Source: Firmicutes bacterium UBA6418 (GTDB taxonomy: Bacteria > Bacillota > Clostridia > Peptostreptococcales > Anaerovoracaceae). From it: a stretch of 11,401 nucleotides of DNA. The translations under genes and the position numbers were made by a program. Each line of letters starts with the position of its first letter. Position 1 is the first letter of the stretch. Of the stretch, positions 6,390 through 11,401 are shown piece after piece. Location of the stretch: NCBI GenBank assembly GCA_002439735.1, contig DJPG01000127.1, forward strand, positions 3,895-15,295, read 5' to 3'. The notes beneath the pieces are model-generated. The model saw nothing but the letters and a program-made list of their open reading frames with translations. It was not told where the DNA came from and did not search any database.

Positions 6390-6965
6390 TCAGCGCGGGA
6401 TATCACCTCCGCTGAGCGCATCGTCATAAACCGCGCGGCTACCGCCGATGAATTTCGGGCGGGTTCTCGCGCAGACCAAATGTGCCTTGCCGATCTGGTT
6501 CAAGGAAAGTCTGACCGGAACCGCCACGTGCCTGAGCTGCATGCCAATCAGGGTGTCACCGATGTCCATGCCTGCGTCCGCCTTGATCTCTTCGACCGCT
6601 ACCGGACATTTCGCGTGTTTGTAGACCATCATCGCGAACGAACCACCTGCGTGCGGCTGCGGCACCACATTGACAATCTCCGTCCCCGGGAGCAGTGCGC
6701 TTTTTTCTACAATGACCGCCCGGTTCAAATGTTCGCAGCACTGTGCCGCAAGATAGATGCCTTTCGGTGCCAGCACACTCATCACGCCCTCGTAAACCGC
6801 GCCCGCCGCATTGATATCAGAGCCTTTTCCGATGTGCAGGCCTACGACTTCACTCGAGCTGCAGCCGATCACCAGGATATCTCCTTGCTTCAGTTTCGCA
6901 ATTTCCACCAATTCCGCGCAGGCTTTCCGCGCATCCTCTCGAATTTGTTCATATGTCACGTTCAT
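6390..6965 (-). CDS. DUF436 / TIGR01440 family protein (YwlG-like)
   Basis: A 191-residue protein of the DUF436 (UPF0340, TIGR01440) family, whose best-known member is B. subtilis YwlG. Visible family features are VIGCSSSEVVGLHIG at about 32-46, AQCCEHLNRAVIVE at 74-87, a PQPHAGGSFA loop at about 102-111, AGMDIGDTLIGMQL at 131-144 and a C-terminal KFIGGSRAVYDDAL. Length is normal for the family. The biochemical role is unknown; conserved Cys, Glu and His residues suggest an enzyme or metal site, which is inference. No signal peptide or membrane helix is present. The ATG at 6965 has GAGGGAG about six bases upstream. It is the last gene of the leftward cluster, 62 bases after ahcY, and is followed by a terminator. 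Confidence 0.87.
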   Translation of the reverse strand: MNVTYEQIREDARKACAELVEIAKLKQGDILVIGCSSSEVVGLHIGKGSDINAAGAVYEGVMSVLAPKGIYLAAQCCEHLNRAVIVEKSALLPGTEIVNVVPQPHAGGSFAMMVYKHAKCPVAVEEIKADAGMDIGDTLIGMQLRHVAVPVRLSLNQIGKAHLVCARTRPKFIGGSRAVYDDALSGGDIPR

Positions 6966-6986
6966 CTTTCGCTCCCTCGTTTCTGT

Positions 6987-7002
6987 CTGCCGCTTCCGGC
7001 AG
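6987..7002 (-). other. Small hairpin in the ahcY-DUF436 gap
   Basis: CTGCCG and CGGCAG form a perfect 6-bp stem with a 4-base loop in the 62-base gap between two co-directional genes. On the leftward strand no T run follows, so it is not a terminator. It might stabilise or process the message between the cistrons, but it could also be chance. Confidence 0.3.
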
Positions 7003-7027
7003 CCTTTTGTTCAAAAGCCCGCAGCGC

Positions 7028-8278
7028 TTAAATCTGCCAACTGTTGAGATATTTTTCCTGCTCCGGTGTCAGGGTGTCGATCTCGATCCCCCAGGCTGCC
7101 AGTTTTCTTCTGGCGATGATATCATCAATTTCACCGGAAACATCAATCACCGTATTCTTCAGCTTGCCGCGGTTTTGCAGGATATACAGCGCGGACATGG
7201 CCTGTACCGCAAAGCTCAGATCCATGATCTCCGCCGGGTGTCCGTCGGCTGCCGCGATATTGACCAGGCGACCTTCCGCGAGCACATCGACCCACTTGCC
7301 GTTGGTAAGCTGATAGCCCATGATGTTTTCACGCAGTTCTTTTTTTGCGACGCAGGCTTTTTCGAGGCTGTTCATGTCAATCTCGACATTGAAATGGCCT
7401 GCGTTGGCGAGAATTGCGCCGTCCCTCATCTTCAGCATATGCTCAACCGTGATCGTCCAGGCGCATCCCGTTGCCGTAACAAAAATATCACCGAGCGGCG
7501 CGGCATCCTCCATCTTCATGACACTGTAACCATCCATCCGTGCTTCGATTGCTTTGATCGGGTTGATCTCGGTCACGATGACCTGCGCGCCGAGCGCTGC
7601 CGCACGCATCGCGATGCCGCGTGAGCACCAGCCATAGCCGATCACAACGACCGTCTTTGACGCTATGATCAGGTTCGTATTGCGCATAATGCTGTCCCAG
7701 GTCGACTGTCCGGTACCGTAACGATTGTCAAACAGGTGCTTGCAGTCCGCGTCATTGACGGCCACCATCGGAAATTTGAGCACGCCCTCACGTGCCATCG
7801 CCTTGAGGCGGATGATTCCACTGGTCGTTTCCTCGCAGCCGCCCCAGACCTCTTCTGCCAAATCCGGACGCTTTTCGTGAATGCAGCTGACCAGATCCGC
7901 GCCGTCGTCTATGATGATGTTCGGTTTGTGCTCCAGAGACATTTCGATATGCCTTGCATATTCTTCCGGCGTTGCCGCGTGATAAGCATAGACATGCAGA
8001 CCATCGTCGGCAAGCGCTGCCGCAATCTCATCCTTGGTGCTGAGCGGGTTGGAGCCGGTAATGGACATCCGCGCACCGCCGGCTGCCAGTACTTTGCACA
8101 GATAAGCCGTCTTGGCTTCCAGATGCACAGATAAGGTAATCTTCACGCCCTCGAACGGTCTGGTTTTCGTAAATTCTTCCTCCAGCCCGCGCAGCAGCGG
8201 CATGTGTTCGCGTACCCAGGCGATCTTCTGATGTCCCTGCGGTGCCAGGGAAATATCTCGGATTTCGTAATCTTTCAT
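7028..8278 (-). CDS. ahcY: Adenosylhomocysteinase (archaeal/Thermotoga-like type)
   Basis: A 416-residue NAD-dependent hydrolase that splits S-adenosylhomocysteine into homocysteine and a purine nucleoside, recycling the by-product of SAM methylation in the cytoplasm. Visible blocks are IIDDGADL (122-129), CEETTSGIIRLKAM (148-161), NDADCKHLFDN (175-185) with the catalytic Lys180/Asp184 pair, NAD-binding GYGWCSRG (214-221), NAGHFNVEID (292-301) and GHPAEIMDLSFAVQA (346-360). It ends at LTPEQEKYLNSWQI. It lacks the extra C-terminal tail with Lys and Tyr that in the classical enzyme reaches into the neighbouring subunit's NAD site. It also has HLEAKTAYL at 52-60, so Lys56 stands where human AHCY has Glu59. 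Both traits occur in archaeal-type enzymes, one of which prefers S-inosylhomocysteine. AAGGAG lies 11 bases before the ATG. The gene is 45 bases after glmS, so it is probably co-transcribed. Confidence 0.93.
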   Translation of the reverse strand: MKDYEIRDISLAPQGHQKIAWVREHMPLLRGLEEEFTKTRPFEGVKITLSVHLEAKTAYLCKVLAAGGARMSITGSNPLSTKDEIAAALADDGLHVYAYHAATPEEYARHIEMSLEHKPNIIIDDGADLVSCIHEKRPDLAEEVWGGCEETTSGIIRLKAMAREGVLKFPMVAVNDADCKHLFDNRYGTGQSTWDSIMRNTNLIIASKTVVVIGYGWCSRGIAMRAAALGAQVIVTEINPIKAIEARMDGYSVMKMEDAAPLGDIFVTATGCAWTITVEHMLKMRDGAILANAGHFNVEIDMNSLEKACVAKKELRENIMGYQLTNGKWVDVLAEGRLVNIAAADGHPAEIMDLSFAVQAMSALYILQNRGKLKNTVIDVSGEIDDIIARRKLAAWGIEIDTLTPEQEKYLNSWQI

Positions 8279-8323
8279 GGTTCTTTCTTCTCCTTGTGAA
8301 TCGTGTTTCGCGCAGTCGGTTTC

Positions 8324-10174
8324 TTACTCTACGGTCACAGACTTCGCTAAGTTCTTTGGCTTATCGATATTACAGCCACGTTCCCTGGCCACATAGTAGG
8401 CAAAAAGCTGAAGCGGCACCACACTGAGCAGCGGCGTCAGTTCATCCCGACAATAAGGAATGTAGATCACTTCATTGCTCTGCGCTTCAATCGCGCGGTT
8501 TCCCTCCTTGGCGATCGCAAGCACATGCGCGCCTCTGGCTTTAATTTCCTGAATGTTGGAAAGCATTTTTTCATACAACGCGTCCTGCGTTGCCAGGCAA
8601 AGAACCAGCGTACCCGGTTCCATCAGCGCGATGGTTCCGTGCTTCAACTCACCGGCGGCAATCGCGAAGGAATTGATATAAGAGATCTCTTTCAGCTTGA
8701 GAGAACCCTCATAAGCGACAGCCGAATCCAAACCTCTGCCGATGAAAAAAACCTGATCCCGGTTGTAAAGGATCTTCGCAAGTGCCTCCACATCGCGCAC
8801 GTCCTGTAAATATTCCGCAAGCTTACCCGGAATTTCGCGAAGAGCTTCCACAAACTGATGATACGCCGCATCTCCGATTCGTCCAAGCGTTCTACCCATG
8901 TGCAACGCCAAAAGATACATACAGGTCAGCTGTGTGGTATACGCCTTGGTGGAAGCCACAGCGATCTCCGGACCCGCCCAGGTATAGAACACATCGTCGG
9001 ATTCCCGCGCTACGGAACTTCCTACCACATTGACCACGCTCAGTACCCGCGCGCCCTTTGCTTTGGCTGCGCGCAGCGCTGCCAGTGTATCCAGCGTTTC
9101 GCCGGACTGGCTGATCGCGATGAACAGGGTTCGATCATCGACCAACGGATCCCGATACCGAAACTCCGACGCCACATCGACCTCGACCGGGATCTTCGCC
9201 ATCTTTTCGATGATGTATTTTCCGACCAAGCCCGCATGATACGCGGTACCGCAGGCTACAATGTAGATGCGGCTGACTTTCTCCAGATCCTCTTTTGTGA
9301 GAGAAATGCCATCCAGCTTAATGTTGTCTGCATCGTCCAGGCGGCGATTCAAGGTTTCACTGACCGCTTTCGGCTGCTCGTGGATCTCTTTGAGCATGAA
9401 ATGCGCATAGCCTTCCTTTTCGGCTGCGTCCACGTCCCAACTCACGTGGAAAACCTCTCGCTGCACCGGTTTGCGATTCTCGTCAAAAATCGCGATTTGA
9501 TCCGCCGTGACAACGACCATCTCACCGTTTTCAATCAGATAAATTTCTTTACAATATTTCAGCAACGCCGGAATATCCGACGCAATAAAATTTTCTCCCT
9601 TTCCGATTCCTGCGATCAGCGGCGCGTCTTTACGAACCGCAACGATCTTGTTCGGGTCTTTGCTGGAAACAACCGCGAACGCATAAGCGCCCGTCATTTC
9701 CTGTGTTGCCCGGTAAACAGCGTCTTCCAGCGTTTTGGCGTCCCGCATATAGATGCCGATCAGCTGTGCGATGACTTCGCTGTCTGTCTCGGTTTGAAAG
9801 CGGATCTGATACTGCTCTGTCAGCATCGTTTTGAGTTCCACGAAATTCTCAATAATACCATTGTGCACGATTGCCACGGTACCGCTTGCATCAATATGCG
9901 GATGCGCGTTGATATCCGAGGGCGCGCCATGCGTCGCCCAGCGAGTGTGTCCGATGCCGGTATGGCTTTCAAGACTGATGCCTCTGCGCGCTTCCTGCTC
10001 TAAAAGTTCTTCCAGATTTTTGATTTCCCCTACTTTTTTTCGGATGTCGATCCCGCCATTGCGCACAAGCGCAATGCCTGCGGAGTCATAACCCCTGTAC
10101 TCCAGACGTTTCAGACCATCCAGTATCACGTCCTTCGCGTTGCGTTTACCTACATATCCTACAATTCCACACAT
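8324..10174 (-). CDS. glmS: Glutamine-fructose-6-phosphate aminotransferase (isomerizing)
   Basis: A 616-residue cytoplasmic enzyme that makes glucosamine-6-phosphate from fructose-6-phosphate and glutamine, the entry step to UDP-GlcNAc and the cell wall. The class II glutaminase domain starts MCGIVGYVG, and Cys2 becomes the N-terminal nucleophile after Met removal. HTRWATHG (76-83), NGIIEN (105-110) and TETDSE (128-133) line the glutamine site. Two SIS sugar-isomerase domains follow, with VACGTAYHAG (306-315), SQSGET (355-360), STKAYTTQ (408-415), KLKEISYIN (493-501) and AAGELKHGTIAL (506-517). The C-terminus NLAKSVTVE is typical. The ATG at 10174 is certain: AAAGGAG sits eight bases upstream, and the longer in-frame ATG at 10255 would bury the catalytic Cys. 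The gap to glmM is about 100 bases and shows no glmS ribozyme core, so regulation by glucosamine-6-phosphate self-cleavage is not apparent. Confidence 0.97.
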   Translation of the reverse strand: MCGIVGYVGKRNAKDVILDGLKRLEYRGYDSAGIALVRNGGIDIRKKVGEIKNLEELLEQEARRGISLESHTGIGHTRWATHGAPSDINAHPHIDASGTVAIVHNGIIENFVELKTMLTEQYQIRFQTETDSEVIAQLIGIYMRDAKTLEDAVYRATQEMTGAYAFAVVSSKDPNKIVAVRKDAPLIAGIGKGENFIASDIPALLKYCKEIYLIENGEMVVVTADQIAIFDENRKPVQREVFHVSWDVDAAEKEGYAHFMLKEIHEQPKAVSETLNRRLDDADNIKLDGISLTKEDLEKVSRIYIVACGTAYHAGLVGKYIIEKMAKIPVEVDVASEFRYRDPLVDDRTLFIAISQSGETLDTLAALRAAKAKGARVLSVVNVVGSSVARESDDVFYTWAGPEIAVASTKAYTTQLTCMYLLALHMGRTLGRIGDAAYHQFVEALREIPGKLAEYLQDVRDVEALAKILYNRDQVFFIGRGLDSAVAYEGSLKLKEISYINSFAIAAGELKHGTIALMEPGTLVLCLATQDALYEKMLSNIQEIKARGAHVLAIAKEGNRAIEAQSNEVIYIPYCRDELTPLLSVVPLQLFAYYVARERGCNIDKPKNLAKSVTVE

Positions 10175-10218
10175 ATTGCTATCTCCTTTTGTTGATCGAC
10201 CGCGGTCTTTTCCACTGC

Positions 10219-10243
10219 GCTCCATTTCTCTTCCGGCTCGCCG
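10219..10243 (-). repeat. Degenerate relative of the dinB-leader repeat
   Basis: On the leftward strand the glmM-glmS gap contains CGGCGAGCCG (10243-10234), then a GAAGAGAAAT segment and GGAGC. This lines up with CGGCGAGCCG-CAAGGCGAAGAC-GGAGC of the repeats at 4289 and 4348, with small gaps and changes. The shared 10-mer and the shared downstream GGAGC in two unrelated intergenic gaps suggest a dispersed repeat family. Chance similarity of GC-rich sequence is not excluded. Confidence 0.35.
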
Positions 10244-10276
10244 CCAATCTCGCACGCAAGGCGTACGGACGCCGGG

Positions 10277-11401
10277 CTATCCCAGTCTGCGCTCAATCAG
10301 CGCTGCCAGCTCCTCCGCAAGCGGACGAATCACCGCGAGGTCACTGCCCTCCAGCATCACTCGCACCAGCGGCTCGGTTCCGGACGGACGAATCAGCACG
10401 CGCCCGTTTCCAGCCATTTTTTTCTCCAGCTCTTGGATCGCTGCGGCGACCTCGGTGTCTTTCATATAAGTTTTTTTATAGTCGTTATTGATCTTCGCGT
10501 TGACCAGCACCTGCGGATAGATCCGGATGTCATCGGCAATCTCGGATACTTTACGCCCATCCTCCAACACCGCTTTGACAAACTGCAAAGAGGAAAGCGT
10601 ACCGTCGCCGGTGGTCGCGAATTCTCGAAAGATAATGTGCCCGGATTGCTCACCACCGATCACACAGCCGCTTTCCAGCATACGTTCCAGCACGTAACGG
10701 TCACCGACTCCGGTCACGTCCACTGTGATATCTTCTGCTTCCATCGCCTTGTGAAAACCGATGTTGCTCATGACCGTCGCGGTTACCTTGTTCTCTGCCA
10801 GGCGCCCCTCACGTTTGAGCATTTTCGCACAGATGGCGATCGTTTTATCGCCGTCGACGACGCGTCCCAGGTCATCACAGACGATCAGACGATCCGCGTC
10901 CCCGTCAAAGGCCAATCCGAAGTCCGCATGCAGTTCTTTGACCTTCGCCGCGAGTCCCTCCGGATGCGTAGAACCGCAGGCAGCATTGATGTTCACGCCA
11001 TTCGGCTGATTACCGATCACGGTGACATCCGCTCCCAGCGCGCGGTAGACACGCTCCGCGACCTGATAGGCTGCGCCGTTCGCGCAGTCGAGAACGATCT
11101 TTTTGCCCTCCAGCCTGTAGTCGACGGTTCCGAGCAGATGCTTTTCGTAAAGCTGCTGGCTGTTTTCTTCGGCCTCCAGACATTTTCCGATCAGTTCTCC
11201 GGTGATGTGGCGGTTGACATCCACGCTGCTGATGATGATATCTTCGATCTTTTCCTCCAACAAGTCATCCAGCTTATAGCCGTTGCCGTTAAAAAACTTG
11301 ATGCCGTTGTATTCGAAGCTGTTGTGTGAAGCGCTGATGACAATACCTGCATCTGCCTCATAGTGCTGCGCCAAAAAAGCCACCGCCGGCGTCGGCAGGA
11401 C
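10277..11401 (-). CDS. glmM: Phosphoglucosamine mutase (5' end outside the window)
   Basis: The 374 C-terminal residues of the enzyme that converts glucosamine-6-phosphate to glucosamine-1-phosphate, the step after GlmS in UDP-GlcNAc synthesis. The visible part starts VLPTPAVAFLAQ at the window edge; the GTG at 11383 is an internal valine and not a start. The active-site loop VISASHNSFEYNGIKFF is at about 21-37 of the fragment, with S25 the expected phosphoserine. The magnesium-binding loop DGDADR is at 166-171, the sugar-binding loop GGEQSGH at about 249-255, and the phosphate-binding loop RPSGTEP at 338-344. Roughly 75-90 N-terminal residues are missing. All four alpha-D-phosphohexomutase signatures are intact, and the SASHN and GEQSGH forms favour GlmM over PgcA or ManB. 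It precedes glmS on the same strand with a gap of about 100 bases. Confidence 0.95.
   Translation of the reverse strand, partial: VLPTPAVAFLAQHYEADAGIVISASHNSFEYNGIKFFNGNGYKLDDLLEEKIEDIIISSVDVNRHITGELIGKCLEAEENSQQLYEKHLLGTVDYRLEGKKIVLDCANGAAYQVAERVYRALGADVTVIGNQPNGVNINAACGSTHPEGLAAKVKELHADFGLAFDGDADRLIVCDDLGRVVDGDKTIAICAKMLKREGRLAENKVTATVMSNIGFHKAMEAEDITVDVTGVGDRYVLERMLESGCVIGGEQSGHIIFREFATTGDGTLSSLQFVKAVLEDGRKVSEIADDIRIYPQVLVNAKINNDYKKTYMKDTEVAAAIQELEKKMAGNGRVLIRPSGTEPLVRVMLEGSDLAVIRPLAEELAALIERRLG

Noticed and set aside
6214..6429. Short open frames around the DUF436 terminator
   Set aside because: They read through the terminator stem and have no ribosome site or protein-like composition.
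8858..10003. 381-residue open frame antisense to glmS
   Set aside because: A shadow of the GC-skewed codon pattern of glmS. It shows no recognisable motif and is fully covered by a certain gene.
10172..10255. Longer glmS start at 10255 (27 extra residues)
   Set aside because: It would block maturation of Cys2 as N-terminal nucleophile, and the AAAGGAG site is placed for the ATG at 10174.
10175..10276. glmS ribozyme upstream of glmS
   Set aside because: The gap is only about 100 bases. I find neither the GCGCC cleavage-site context nor the conserved core segments expected for this ribozyme, which is also longer than the space available.
10433..11329. 298-residue open frame antisense to glmM
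   Set aside because: A shadow frame over four intact phosphohexomutase motifs on the other strand; no ribosome site and no family features.

Overview
The window looks like chromosomal DNA of a moderately GC-rich Firmicute (Clostridia or Negativicutes-like). The evidence is strong AGGAGG-type ribosome sites, the GlmM/GlmS pair, a YwlG-type DUF436 protein, paired COG2081/COG2509 flavoproteins, and a tiny FFFLLL-type hydrophobic protein of a kind common in that phylum. The organism is inferred from gene content; no rRNA or other species marker is present. Most of the window is ordinary housekeeping sequence. I see no phage, insertion sequence, CRISPR array or defence island.

Layout, left to right. 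At 1-102 is the end of a rightward phosphate acetyltransferase gene (pta), closed by a perfect 13-bp terminator hairpin at 141-175. Bases 176-373 hold no convincing gene. From 4176 back to 374 runs a tight leftward three-gene operon: a six-helix DUF308/HdeD-like membrane protein with a coiled-coil tail, a BaiN/HI0933-like flavoprotein, and a COG2509 FAD-dependent dehydrogenase. It is driven by a near-consensus sigma-A promoter (TTGACT, 17 bp, TATAAT) whose -10 box sits inside an operator-like dyad.

The divergent rightward gene is a Y-family DNA polymerase (DinB type, 4436-5764). It has its own extended -10 promoter and a leader of about 150 nt carrying two perfect 32-bp direct repeats. A small leftward reading frame of unknown function overlaps its stop codon tail to tail.

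Between two leftward terminators (about 6015-6059 and 6283-6314) lies a 33-residue hydrophobic protein gene with its own ribosome site, too short for usual ORF calling. From the right edge a leftward housekeeping cluster runs glmM (5' end outside the window), glmS, ahcY, then a DUF436/YwlG-like gene, ending at the terminator at about 6283-6314. GlmM and GlmS make glucosamine-1-phosphate and glucosamine-6-phosphate for peptidoglycan. AhcY recycles the by-product of SAM-dependent methylation and has archaeal-type features that may mean an altered purine preference.

The items most worth a second look are the hidden 33-residue gene, the repeats in the dinB leader (with a degenerate relative in the glmM-glmS gap), the dyad over the flavoprotein operon promoter, and the AhcY substrate-pocket change. 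None of these amounts to clear evidence for a new biological system.
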